From Lentisphaerota bacterium (lineage in GTDB: Bacteria; Verrucomicrobiota; Kiritimatiellia; UBA8416; JAIOPI01), in assembly GCA_021413965.1 (NCBI GenBank), contig JAIOPI010000015.1, positions 62,001 to 126,000 of the forward strand: a stretch of 64,000 bases of DNA. Direction: 5' to 3'. Positions 25,334-33,691 of this stretch are shown here, one piece after another. Position 1 is the first letter of the stretch, and each line of letters starts with the position of its first letter. The notes under the pieces were generated by a model. It did no database searches. It worked only from the letters and a program-made list of their open reading frames with translations, and was not told where the DNA came from. The position numbers were made by a program, and so were the translations under genes.

Positions 25334-26170
25334 TCACCCCGCCCCCACCAGTCGCTCCCATCGCGTCAGCATCTCGGCCGGCAAGGCTTTCGCCGATTCC
25401 GCACAGGCCAGATAGCGTTCCAGATGCGCGACCGTCGCCGTGCCGCCAATGGTGGTCCGAATCTCCGGGACACTCACGGCAAGACGCAGCGCAAATTCGA
25501 CGGCATCCGCGCAACCGCTCTCGCGTAGCAGCGCGTCCACCTGCTGCCGCTTCGCTGACGTGGCTTCGTCACGTGGACCGCCCCCCAGCGTTCGCAGCGC
25601 CAGCACGGGCACGTGGGCATCGCGAATCCGACGCCATGCCGCCTCGCTGCAGTCCCGCTGACACGCATTCCAGTAGAACGTCAGCCCATCGACCAGTGGC
25701 GAGGCTAGCGCGTCGAGCCCGGCATCGCTGTTTCCCTGATCCACAAAGACCACGGCGTGCTTGATCACCCCCCGCTCCCGCAAGCGCGACAATTCATCCG
25801 CGATGGGTCCGCCCTTGACGAGTTGTTCCGCTAAACAACCGGGCTCGCGGTCCATGGACACCAGTTGCGCGACATCGATGGCATCGATCCCCAGCCGTCG
25901 GCAGGCATCCTCGGCCTCGAACCGCAGCAGCATCGGGGATCCATCGCGCAGTTTCAGGATGAGCCGTGGAACGCGGCTCCGGTCCTCGTCAAAGGCCAGC
26001 CGCAGTGCCATGTAGGTGAACCCGCGGTTATACGTGGGGCTGCTGTGAAACCACACCCCGCTCTCCATGGCGCGCCGCGCCACCGTGATATCCTTCTCAA
26101 GCGTCGCTTCGCTGCGCCCCAGCGACATGCTGCCGAACGTGTAGCGGGACAATGGTGGCATCGTTTTCAT
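25334..26170 (-). CDS. Aldo/keto reductase-fold protein, atypical active site
   Basis: The 278-residue product has the aldo/keto reductase TIM-barrel order: YTFGSMSLGRSEATLEKD, AMESGVWFHSSPTYNRGF, RLILKLRD, RRLGIDAIDVAQL, and FALRLAVSVPEIRTTIGGTATVAHLE for the NADP end. In typical members the catalytic Asp lies in xDTAxxY and the His in xxQLH; here those positions read HSSPTY and AQLVS, so the Tyr and Lys remain but the Asp and His are missing. It may bind a nucleotide without ordinary reductase activity or act on an unusual substrate. I chose ATG 26170, which has GGAGGG upstream; the frame runs 53 codons further into an unlikely N-terminus. Confidence 0.75.
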   Translation of the reverse strand: MKTMPPLSRYTFGSMSLGRSEATLEKDITVARRAMESGVWFHSSPTYNRGFTYMALRLAFDEDRSRVPRLILKLRDGSPMLLRFEAEDACRRLGIDAIDVAQLVSMDREPGCLAEQLVKGGPIADELSRLRERGVIKHAVVFVDQGNSDAGLDALASPLVDGLTFYWNACQRDCSEAAWRRIRDAHVPVLALRTLGGGPRDEATSAKRQQVDALLRESGCADAVEFALRLAVSVPEIRTTIGGTATVAHLERYLACAESAKALPAEMLTRWERLVGAG

Positions 26171-26322
26171 CGTCGGTATTCCCTCCGCCCCCATACTGCC
26201 TGCCCCCCCACCCTCCTGTCGATCCAAGGCCGAACACTGACCTCCCGCGGTTCGGGCCCGACGCATACCCTCTGCGGCCTCGGTGGCCGCTGCGTGAGCG
26301 CTCCCGCCCCCCACCGTGATTA

Positions 26323-26351
26323 TTGACACCCAAGCCCGCTTTGCCTATGGT
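26323..26351 (+). promoter_or_regulatory. Promoter of tRNA-Val
   Basis: A perfect -35 TTGACA (26323-26328), 17-bp spacer and TATGGT (26346-26351) place the transcript start about 12 bp before the mature tRNA-Val 5' end. Confidence 0.75.
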
Positions 26352-26369
26352 GCCGTTCGTCTGACCCGG

Positions 26370-26446
26370 GGGCGATTAGCTCAGTTGGCTAGAGCACTTC
26401 CTTGACATGGAAGGGGTCACAGGTTCGAGTCCTGTATCGCCCACCA
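26370..26446 (+). tRNA. tRNA-Val (GAC)
   Basis: A 77-nt cloverleaf: acceptor GGGCGAT pairs with ATCGCCC, anticodon stem CTTCC/GGAAG encloses the loop TTGACAT (anticodon GAC at 26404-26406), and the T-loop contains GTTCGAGTC. The 3' CCA is encoded. It reads GUC and GUU valine codons. Confidence 0.97.
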
Positions 26447-26871
26447 CTTCAATCCGCTGGCTGTCACGCAACTTACGCATTCACCCCACCGCCGCTTCCG
26501 CCACCGTCACCTCGTTGGTGGCCACTTGGTGGCCACTTTTCGACACCGAATCTGCACTTTTCACCTCCGCCGGCATCACGGATTGGAGCCGCGCCGCATC
26601 GGCTCATTGCCCGCATTGTGCATGCAGCCAGCGGTCCGTCAGAGCACGTTGAGCGACGCTGTTGGCGCGTGCCCGCCACTACCCTTGCGGCTGCGTCTTG
26701 CCCCCCCCGCCGTTGGCTTCGATTGGTGGTTCCTTCATGCGGCCATGACGGGTTCTCCCACAACGGACTTGAACCCTCTAAACAACGTGCCATTCTGGGC
26801 GTACACAACCGCTTGCATGATGTTCTCGCTCAGCTCAAACTCATGAAGCGGGGCAATAACGGGACGGAGCG
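26447..26871 (+). other. 425-bp gene-free stretch after tRNA-Val, with an 11-bp tandem repeat
   Basis: I see no convincing gene here; open frames lack family features and codon bias. TTGGTGGCCAC occurs twice in direct tandem (26515-26525 and 26526-26536). The position directly 3' of a tRNA is a usual site for integrated elements, but no integrase or repeated tRNA end is visible nearby. Confidence 0.5.
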
Positions 26872-27102
26872 ATGATGAAACGTACGGATGGAAGCACGGG
26901 GTTCTGGGAGCCTGGGGCATCCATCGTCGCCGACGAGCTGACGAACGAGGAGAAGTCCCTGCTGGCGCCGCTCCGGGCTCAACTCAAGACGGTCACCGAC
27001 CCGGCCCGGCGAGACGAGTTGAAGCGGGCCATCGCGGCGGTCAGGGCGGAGTTCAAGAGGAAGAGGAAGAATGCCCGGTCCAGTCTGTTTGCCAAGGGAT
27101 GA
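26872..27102 (+). CDS. Small charged protein, unknown function
   Basis: The 76-residue protein is rich in Glu, Arg and Lys (ELTNEEKSLLAPLRAQLKTV, DELKRAIAAVRAEFKRKRKN) and probably forms two amphipathic helices, ending SSLFAKG. A tandem ATG ATG start follows GGAG. No domain is recognised. It lies 19 bp before the histidine kinase gene and reads in the same direction, so it could be co-transcribed with it; a role as a regulatory partner is only inference. Confidence 0.6.
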   Translation: MMKRTDGSTGFWEPGASIVADELTNEEKSLLAPLRAQLKTVTDPARRDELKRAIAAVRAEFKRKRKNARSSLFAKG

Positions 27103-27121
27103 ACGAGCGGCAGGGGGGCGT

Positions 27122-28849
27122 ATGCGGCAACCACACGATCAGCACGTGAGCCAGCGGAACCCCGAAAGGCGGAAGACCGCCACCGTCCTCGAAGGAGGCG
27201 AGGGTGCCTTGCCGCAGAAGGCCGAGGAGCGGATGCGCGAGGGCGAACAACGCCTGCGCATGGCGCTGAAGGCCGCCAGCATGGTCACTTGGGAGTGGGA
27301 TATTCCCGCCGGCACGATCCGGTATTCGGCCAACGTGACGGAGTTGGCCGGCGGCGAAGCCATTGAACCGTTTTGCACGGTCAGCAGCCTGATCCAGGAG
27401 GTGCACGCGGACGACCGCTCAGCCTTGACGCAGGCCATTGAGCGAACCGTTGGCGAAGGCGCTCCTTATGAGTGCGAGTACCGCGTGCGAATGCTGAACG
27501 GCACCGATCGCTGGATTCTGGGCAGAGGCGATGTCGTGGAGCGACGAGAGGGTAAACCGGTGCGGGCGGTGGGCATCTCCCAGGACATCACGGCGCGCAA
27601 AGAGGCCGAGGAGGCGCTGCAGCAGCGGTCCCGTCAACTGGCGGATCTGGCGACCCAGATCACCCTGGTCGAACATCGCGAGCGTCGGCGCCTTGCCGAC
27701 TACCTGCACGATCATCTCCAGCAGCTGCTCGTGGGCGCACGCATGCAGGTTCATGCTCTGGCGTTCGAGCAGGAGCTGCACGGGCGCAACGCTCTGGACA
27801 AGATCAGCAAGGCCCTGACCGAGGCGATCGAAGCCGCACGCAGCATGTCCCTGGATATTGCGCCGCCGATTGCCGTGCACCGGCACCTGCCTGATGCGTT
27901 CCAGTGGCTCGTGCGCAATGTCCGACAGCGGCACAAGCTAGAGGTCCAGGCGCACATCAATGGGCAGCTGACGGAGGTGCCGGAAGCGGATAGCATTCTG
28001 CTCTTTGCGACGGCGCGCGAATTGCTGCTCAACGTCGTCAAACACGCGGGCGTCCTCAAGGCCGAGCTGGAACTCGCCCGGGTCACCAACGCCGTGGTCC
28101 TGACGATTCGCGACCGCGGCCACGGCTTCGATCCTGCCCGCTTGGCTTCGCAAGAGCCGCACGGCTTCGGGCTGTTCAGCATCCGGGAGCGGGTCGACTC
28201 GCTGGGCGGCAATCTCACGCTGCAGTCGCGCCCAAACCACGGCGTGATTGTCGCGGTTAGCGTGCCGCTTCCTGTCGCCCCGCCGGCAGCCCGTCCTCAA
28301 CCTCGCACACGGAAGAAGCGCACGATAGCAATTCCCGACGCCAACTCGACATCCCCCCCCGCGCGTCCCCGCCGCATCTCCACGTTGTTCGCCGACGACC
28401 ACCGCATCGTTCGCGAGTCTTTGGTGAACCTCCTGAGAGCGGAGCCCGACATCGCCGTCGTCGGTCAATGTGACGACGGCCGACAGGTCATAGAGGCTGC
28501 CGGTCGGCTGCAACCGGACGTTGTGATCATGGACGTGAGCATGCCGGTCATGGATGGCGTCGAGGCCACACGCTTCATCAAGGAGCGTTGGCCGCAGATC
28601 AGGGTCATTGGCCTATCGATGTACGAAGAGGCGCAAGGTGCCGGCAAGATGCGCGCTGCGGGAGCTGACGGCTATGTATCCAAATCGGAACCGCCAGCTG
28701 AACTGATCAACGCCATCAGGCAATGCGTCCGCCAGCGGCAAGCGCCGGGCTCCGTCGCCCCCTCATCCGTGACCACCTCTCGCCGTGGTCACGCTTCCTT
28801 CCGAAAGGCCTCCTGCAAACCAGTCCGCCCAGCAGAAAGGACCCGGTAA
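27122..28849 (+). CDS. PAS hybrid sensor kinase (HisKA_3 type) with C-terminal receiver
   Basis: The 575-residue protein has no membrane helix, so it should be cytosolic. Order: PAS domain (about residues 42-165, ending GISQDITARKEAEE), HisKA_3 dimer/phosphoacceptor helix with His196 in LADYLHDHLQQLL, HATPase_c (N-box ELLLNVVKHA near 300, DRGHGFDP and GFGLFSIRERV), a Pro/Arg linker, and a receiver domain (about 420-540) with FADDH and phosphoacceptor Asp471 in IMDVSMP. This is the NarX/DegS class fused to a NarL-type receiver, but the LuxR HTH that normally follows is absent. The in-frame ATG 27122 follows a CAGGGGGG ribosome-binding site. Confidence 0.9.
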   Translation: MRQPHDQHVSQRNPERRKTATVLEGGEGALPQKAEERMREGEQRLRMALKAASMVTWEWDIPAGTIRYSANVTELAGGEAIEPFCTVSSLIQEVHADDRSALTQAIERTVGEGAPYECEYRVRMLNGTDRWILGRGDVVERREGKPVRAVGISQDITARKEAEEALQQRSRQLADLATQITLVEHRERRRLADYLHDHLQQLLVGARMQVHALAFEQELHGRNALDKISKALTEAIEAARSMSLDIAPPIAVHRHLPDAFQWLVRNVRQRHKLEVQAHINGQLTEVPEADSILLFATARELLLNVVKHAGVLKAELELARVTNAVVLTIRDRGHGFDPARLASQEPHGFGLFSIRERVDSLGGNLTLQSRPNHGVIVAVSVPLPVAPPAARPQPRTRKKRTIAIPDANSTSPPARPRRISTLFADDHRIVRESLVNLLRAEPDIAVVGQCDDGRQVIEAAGRLQPDVVIMDVSMPVMDGVEATRFIKERWPQIRVIGLSMYEEAQGAGKMRAAGADGYVSKSEPPAELINAIRQCVRQRQAPGSVAPSSVTTSRRGHASFRKASCKPVRPAERTR

Positions 28850-29055
28850 ATGGAGGTTTCGCGCGCATCTCCAGGGAAATCGCCCATCTGCGAACGCCCC
28901 GGAGCCGTCACCCAAGGCCTCGCGCATGTAAGGGGCCCCATCGACTCCCCGCGAACTGACCCGACAGGCCAGCTCGCAGGTCCCTCACCAGCCGGCGCGC
29001 GATGTTGTTGGCCGCCATCGCCGCTTGGCGATGGCGGCTGGGCAGGAGAAGACTG

Positions 29056-29712
29056 ATGAAAGCCATACTGGCCGGCATGTTGCTGCTCGCCGCGACGCAC
29101 GCCATCGCGGAATTGACCAACGACCCCGCGATCGGACTTCACAACACGACCACGTTCAAGTCCGTTGAACCTTGGGACTCAATGGGTCTGCTCCGTTTTG
29201 CCTGCACACGCAGCGGCATGCCGTTCGACATCTCTCCGAAGCTCTTTCCCGCGACCAACGCCGCCCCATCCGGGCTCGTGTGCAACTTCAGAAACACCGA
29301 AGTCCGGTACATCATGGCATGGGTCGTGAAGTTCCTGAACGCCACCGCCAGACTCGAAACCGGCACCATCGTCGTCCGACCAGCGCTCGAACAACCGGGC
29401 AATGACCCCATTTTTGACTGCACCGAAGAGACGGAAGGCGAATGGAAGCCACTGATTGAGCGCAGCCTCCTCACCCCGTTGATCCACCACGCGACGAACA
29501 CGCTCACGTTCGGGCAGTGGATCAAAACCATCGCCGAGAAGGCTGAATGTCCACTTATCGTCGCCCCACCCCTCGGCCTTCCCGGAACCCGGCAGCCCAC
29601 ACTCCCGCTGAATGCCGACGGCCAGACTTGCGGCGCACTGTTGAAATCGGGACTGGAGACAATCGGCATGACGTATCGAATTCAAGGCGGAGTCGTCTTC
29701 ATCACGCCATAA
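29056..29712 (+). CDS. Exported protein with two STN-like segments
   Basis: The 218-residue protein has a signal peptide (MKAILAGMLLLAATHAIAE) and two similar halves: one about residues 35-115 (SMGLLRFACTRSGMPFDISPKLF ... FLNATARLETGTIVVRP) and one about 150-218 (TFGQWIKTIAEKAECPLIVAP ... GLETIGMTYRIQGGVVFITP). Both follow the short beta-alpha-beta pattern of secretin/TonB N-terminal (STN) domains, which occur in periplasmic parts of secretins and TonB receptors, but here no secretin or barrel follows. AGGAGA precedes the ATG at 29056; the frame opens earlier at 29002. It lies about 200 bp after the kinase gene. Function not known. Confidence 0.6.
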   Translation: MKAILAGMLLLAATHAIAELTNDPAIGLHNTTTFKSVEPWDSMGLLRFACTRSGMPFDISPKLFPATNAAPSGLVCNFRNTEVRYIMAWVVKFLNATARLETGTIVVRPALEQPGNDPIFDCTEETEGEWKPLIERSLLTPLIHHATNTLTFGQWIKTIAEKAECPLIVAPPLGLPGTRQPTLPLNADGQTCGALLKSGLETIGMTYRIQGGVVFITP

Positions 29713-29791
29713 GGCGCCGGGTCAGGGCTCGTCATTCGCCAACGACTTCAACATCGCGTATGACGCCTATGAGTAACTGGCGCCAATCGGC

Positions 29792-31861
29792 TCACCGCAC
29801 CGGCTGAAGGGGATCCGCCGGATCCGGTCCCGGCATCGGCGGCGATGGCGTGACCTTGAGCTCGCGCGCCTGGCGAACCAGTTCGGTGAACCCGCTGCGG
29901 TACCCCCCAGGGTCCTGGCCCAATGCCCGCGTGGCCGCCTGGTAGACCCAGTCGAGATCGGCCTTGCCCGTGAACGCCGACCCCCGCATGCACATGCCAA
30001 AGGCTGCCACCGCCGCGGCGAAGCGCGTGTCGTCGCTGGCCGCCGCAAACTCAGGCCCCTCCTGCCACCCCACCGGCAACGGCACCTGCGTTACCATCTC
30101 GGTGCTCGTGTCACCATCCGGCAACTTGTAGCGCACGTTGATCTGCATCAGTTCGGCATGCTCGACCCGCTCCCGCTCCGTCTGATAGCGCAGCTTGGCC
30201 ACCATCGGCGCGTTCGTATCACTCCCGACCGGAGCCAACTCATAAAGCGCCGTCACCTGGTGCCCGCTCCCCACCTCGCCGGCATCCTTCCTGTCGTCCG
30301 CAAAGTCCCGATCCGCCAGCTGGCGGTTCTCATACCCAATCAGGCGGTACGACCCCACCACGGACGGGTTGAATTCAATCTGGAATTTGACGTCCTTGGC
30401 GACCGTGTACAGTGTGCCCATCAAGTCGGTCAGGAAAACCTTGCGCGCCTCCCCCATGCCATCGATGTACGCGTAATTCCCGTTGCCGTGGTCCGCGAGC
30501 GACTCCATGCGCGCATCCTGGTAGTTGCCCGTCCCGAATCCGAGCACCGTCAGAAACACGTCCGACTTGGCCTCCTCCGTGATCAGGTCCACCAGCTCGC
30601 TCTCCGACGATACCCCGACATTGAAATCCCCGTCGGTTGCCAGAATGACGCGGTTGTTGCCTCCCTTGATGAAGCTCTCCCGGGCTACGTTGTACGCCAG
30701 CTTGATGCCCGCGCCGCCCGCCGTCGACCCGCCCGCATTCAGCTGCTCGACCGCAAACTTCAGCGTCAGGCGGTTGTTGGCGGTTGTGGCCGGCAGGACC
30801 AGCCCGGCGCTGCCGGCATACGTCACGATGGCCACCGTGTCGCGGTCATCGAGGTTGTCCACCAGCAGCTTGTAGGCCTCCTTAAGCAACCCAATCTTGT
30901 CGGCGCTGCTCATCGAACCGGACGAATCGATCAGAAAGACCAGGTTGCTGGGCTTGCGCTCGGATTGCGGAATGGACCGGGCCTGCAGAGCGACGCGCGC
31001 GAGGCGGTGGGCCGGCGTCCAGGGACAGCCCGTGACCTCGGCGTCGAACGTCAGCGGATGCTCCGGGCCAGGCTGGCGGTAGTTGTACGTGAAGTAGTTG
31101 ACCAGCTCCTCAATGCGCACCGCGCCCTTCGGAATCTGGCGAAGCCCCTCAGAGAGCATGCGCCGCAAGTTGCTATACGACGCCGTGTCGACATCGATCG
31201 AGAAGGTGGACAGCGGGTCGTCCGCAACCGCGATGAACGGATTCTCATCCAAGTGCGCGTAGGCCTCGCGGTTGAAGGGCTCGAGGGGCGTGAGGCCCGG
31301 GCTCCAGTACGGCAGCTCCAAGTCGGCGGGGACGGCGATCGACGCCATCACGCCCGGCGACTGCACGCACATCGCTTGGTCGGTTCCGGCGCGAGAGGGT
31401 TCCGCGACCATGACGGCGGCTGGCCTGACGCCCAACATCGCACGGGCACGGATGGGAATGGAGGAAGCCGGTGCCGGCACATCCTGGGCCGACTCCTTCA
31501 TCTTCGCGTGCAGCGCCTCGAGACGCGCCTGCAGGGCCGCAAGGCGCGCCCGGTATTCGGGTTGCTGTGCCATGGCCACCGCACATTCACGCGACAAGAA
31601 GTCGAGCTGGCTCAGCGCGGCCCCCACCCCATTCCGGATCTCCCCGTGCGCCTGCCCCGTGGCCTTGGGCAGCGCGGCCTCCCACGCCGCCACCTGGCGC
31701 TCCAAACCGTCGAGTATGGCGCTCAATTCGCGCAGCTGGCTGGCGACCGGCGCCGCACCGGCCTCGCCCCCCGCACCAGCCTGGTATCCCCCGATAACCG
31801 TGCACACGACCACCACCATCGCCGCGGCAACCGTCCGCATCCTGATTCGATTCAGTCTCAT
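29792..31861 (-). CDS. YfbK-type von Willebrand factor A domain protein
   Basis: The 689-residue protein has a signal-anchor (about residues 8-30), a coiled-coil-like region (about 35-130), then the N-terminal segment of YfbK-type VWA proteins (NPFIAVADDPLSTFSIDVD near 200) and a VWA domain with an intact MIDAS motif DSSGSMSS near 310 that binds a divalent metal. The C-terminal part matches the DUF3520 extension (GSYRLIGYENRQLADRDF). Such proteins are labelled Ca-activated chloride channel homologues in databases, without proof for bacterial members; an envelope adhesion role is as likely. ATG 31861 follows GGAGGGGG. It reads divergently from the zinc-ribbon gene. Confidence 0.85.
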   Translation of the reverse strand: MRLNRIRMRTVAAAMVVVVCTVIGGYQAGAGGEAGAAPVASQLRELSAILDGLERQVAAWEAALPKATGQAHGEIRNGVGAALSQLDFLSRECAVAMAQQPEYRARLAALQARLEALHAKMKESAQDVPAPASSIPIRARAMLGVRPAAVMVAEPSRAGTDQAMCVQSPGVMASIAVPADLELPYWSPGLTPLEPFNREAYAHLDENPFIAVADDPLSTFSIDVDTASYSNLRRMLSEGLRQIPKGAVRIEELVNYFTYNYRQPGPEHPLTFDAEVTGCPWTPAHRLARVALQARSIPQSERKPSNLVFLIDSSGSMSSADKIGLLKEAYKLLVDNLDDRDTVAIVTYAGSAGLVLPATTANNRLTLKFAVEQLNAGGSTAGGAGIKLAYNVARESFIKGGNNRVILATDGDFNVGVSSESELVDLITEEAKSDVFLTVLGFGTGNYQDARMESLADHGNGNYAYIDGMGEARKVFLTDLMGTLYTVAKDVKFQIEFNPSVVGSYRLIGYENRQLADRDFADDRKDAGEVGSGHQVTALYELAPVGSDTNAPMVAKLRYQTERERVEHAELMQINVRYKLPDGDTSTEMVTQVPLPVGWQEGPEFAAASDDTRFAAAVAAFGMCMRGSAFTGKADLDWVYQAATRALGQDPGGYRSGFTELVRQARELKVTPSPPMPGPDPADPLQPVR

Positions 31862-32062
31862 CGCCCCCTCCGTTGCTGACGTTCTGACGCCCATGTGTGT
31901 CCCACCGGGCGGGCATCCATACGCTGGGACGTTCGCCACACCCTTCATCTTCAGGATTTCTTGCGCCTCGCGTCTTTTCCCGCACTCGACACGGCGCGGC
32001 GAATCGGAAAAACCGCGTCGACCACCCGCGCACACGGCGACGCCAGCCCCACCGGATTGGGC

Positions 32063-32090
32063 TTGGCGCAACATGTCAGGACGCTATACT
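32063..32090 (+). promoter_or_regulatory. Candidate promoter for the zinc-ribbon membrane protein
   Basis: TTGGCG (32063-32068), 16-bp spacer and TATACT (32085-32090) lie about 23 bp before the ATG at 32113. Confidence 0.5.
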
Positions 32091-32112
32091 CGCCTCCGTT
32101 GAGCGACCGCGT

Positions 32113-33288
32113 ATGAGTGATATCGCCTTTCGTTGTCCACACTGCGGACACGATCTTGCGGCTCCAGGCAAGTCGGAGGGGAGCACGATCGCCTGCCCGC
32201 ATTGCCAGCATTCCCTGACGATCCCCCCGGCCACGGTCCGCATGGTCTGCCCCCGCTGCCGACTGGAGCTGCTCGCCAGCGAGGAGATGCGCGGTGAAAC
32301 CTACGCGTGCCCGGATTGCGATGCCGACATTGCCATACCACCCGCGCTGCACCTCCCGCACGCCACGCCCACGCCCGCGCCGACGTTTCGCTCCCCCCTG
32401 ATGAAGGACCGGCCTGTCGACCTGGGCAGTCCACCCCGCTGGCGGGCTTGGCTGCGACCACTGGCCTGGACGGCAGCCACGGTCATCGGCCTGGCCACCC
32501 TGTTCTGCATGATCGACCTCGGCCGGGCCGACACCACCCGCGCTTGGGAGCGGGCTGCCGTCACGCTGGACCGCCTCGAGAAGCAACCCGACGACGACGG
32601 AGCCCTGCGCAATTTGCTGGCCACCATTCAGGCACTGGGCGCCACCGGCGTCCCGGATCCCGAGTTGGACGGGTTGCTCACCGTGGCCGGGCTCGGGCAT
32701 CTCCTCGCCGGCGACACGCCGACCGGGAAGGCCACACTTGACCGGCTGCGGCAGGCAGCGCCCGCATCGGCCTACGTGGAGTTGCTGACCGCGCGCGCCC
32801 CTTCCGTCCCTTGCTCCACGTGCCAGGGCAGCGGTCGCGTGCCTTGCCCGCGCTGCCAGAACACCGGGGTATGCAGTTTCTGCAAAGGCAAGGGTGTGGC
32901 CCCGGGGCTGCAGGGGCCGCGGCCGGCGGGGTCGGTCTCACGGGCCTCAGGCACCAGCACGCGCCAGACGACGCGCGCGTCACCCCCTCCGCGCAAGCCG
33001 CTCAAGTGCACGGCTTGTGGCGGCACCGGGGCGTGCCGGCTCTGTGCCGCCACCCCCAAACAGGGCGTGGCATGTCCCCGTTGTCAAGGTACGGGCCGGG
33101 TCGCCGCGAGCGGACAACTGGACGAGAAATTCGCCGCCGCCCTGACCATGGCCCGCCGCGATACGACATCGCACCTGCGCCACGCCGACTCCCTCACGAC
33201 CCTGCGTGAGTTGCAGGGAGTCCTGAAGGGCATCGCCCATCCCTCGCGGAAGACGCCCACGGCGCCGGCGGACGAGCCCGGGCATTAG
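32113..33288 (+). CDS. Membrane protein with zinc ribbons and DnaJ-like cysteine clusters
   Basis: The 391-residue protein has two N-terminal zinc ribbons (CPHC...CPHC about residues 8-34, CPRC...CPDC about 45-72), one transmembrane helix near 121-137 (WTAATVIGLATLFCMIDL), a helical stretch (about 140-230), and a cysteine-rich part with DnaJ-type CxxCxGxG units: CSTCQGSG, CPRCQNTG, CSFCKGKG near 236-262, and CTACGGTG, CRLC, CPRCQGTG near 297-330. The cysteine units may bind zinc and unfolded protein or act in redox. It resembles DnaJ zinc domains without a J domain. Its stop overlaps the yraN stop (convergent). Function is not known. Confidence 0.75.
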   Translation: MSDIAFRCPHCGHDLAAPGKSEGSTIACPHCQHSLTIPPATVRMVCPRCRLELLASEEMRGETYACPDCDADIAIPPALHLPHATPTPAPTFRSPLMKDRPVDLGSPPRWRAWLRPLAWTAATVIGLATLFCMIDLGRADTTRAWERAAVTLDRLEKQPDDDGALRNLLATIQALGATGVPDPELDGLLTVAGLGHLLAGDTPTGKATLDRLRQAAPASAYVELLTARAPSVPCSTCQGSGRVPCPRCQNTGVCSFCKGKGVAPGLQGPRPAGSVSRASGTSTRQTTRASPPPRKPLKCTACGGTGACRLCAATPKQGVACPRCQGTGRVAASGQLDEKFAAALTMARRDTTSHLRHADSLTTLRELQGVLKGIAHPSRKTPTAPADEPGH

Positions 33289-33680
33289 CCCGGCAGCATG
33301 TACCGCGGGCTTAGCGTAAAGGCATTCGGGATATGGCGCACCGTCGGCGGATCGCCATCCGGCCTGCCAACCACTTCCACCACATCGAACCTGAAGTTGA
33401 CCTTGGGGAAGCGCAGCGCGCCGAGATAGTGCACGGCGGCACGCGAGAGTACGTCGCGCTTGTGCCGGTCCACCGACGCCGCGGGCCGTCCAAACGCCTC
33501 CGACGCCCGCGCCTTCACCTCCACAAACACCAGCACGCGGCCGTCCCGCGCCACCAGGTCCAGTTCTTCCCGGGGGCCAAACCGCACGCGCCGGCCCAGG
33601 ATCTTGAAGCCCGCCTGGCGCAGGTACTGCTCCGCGCAGCGCTCTCCCCACTCGCCTGTTTCGAGGTGCGAATCAGCCAT
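33285..33680 (-). CDS. yraN: YraN/UPF0102 family putative nuclease
   Basis: The 131-residue protein has the UPF0102 order GEWGERCAEQYLRQAGFKILGRRVR, EELDLVARDGRVLVFVEVKAR and ASVDRHKRDVLSRAA, a PD-(D/E)xK-type nuclease core (Glu/Asp near 40 and ExK near 55). Proteins of this family are thought to act on branched or recombination DNA, with weak evidence. ATG 33680 lies 11 bp after the rnhB stop, in the usual rnhB-yraN order. The frame opens further upstream within rnhB but that N-terminus is unlikely. Confidence 0.88.
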   Translation of the reverse strand: MADSHLETGEWGERCAEQYLRQAGFKILGRRVRFGPREELDLVARDGRVLVFVEVKARASEAFGRPAASVDRHKRDVLSRAAVHYLGALRFPKVNFRFDVVEVVGRPDGDPPTVRHIPNAFTLSPRYMLPG

Positions 33681-33691
33681 CTGGCTCCGTC

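Noticed and set aside
26402..26875. 157-residue frame downstream of tRNA-Val
   Set aside because: It begins within the tRNA and has Pro/Arg-rich composition without family features.
28850..29055. 68-residue frame between the kinase and the STN-like gene
   Set aside because: No ribosome-binding site, low-complexity product and no domain; treated as intergenic.
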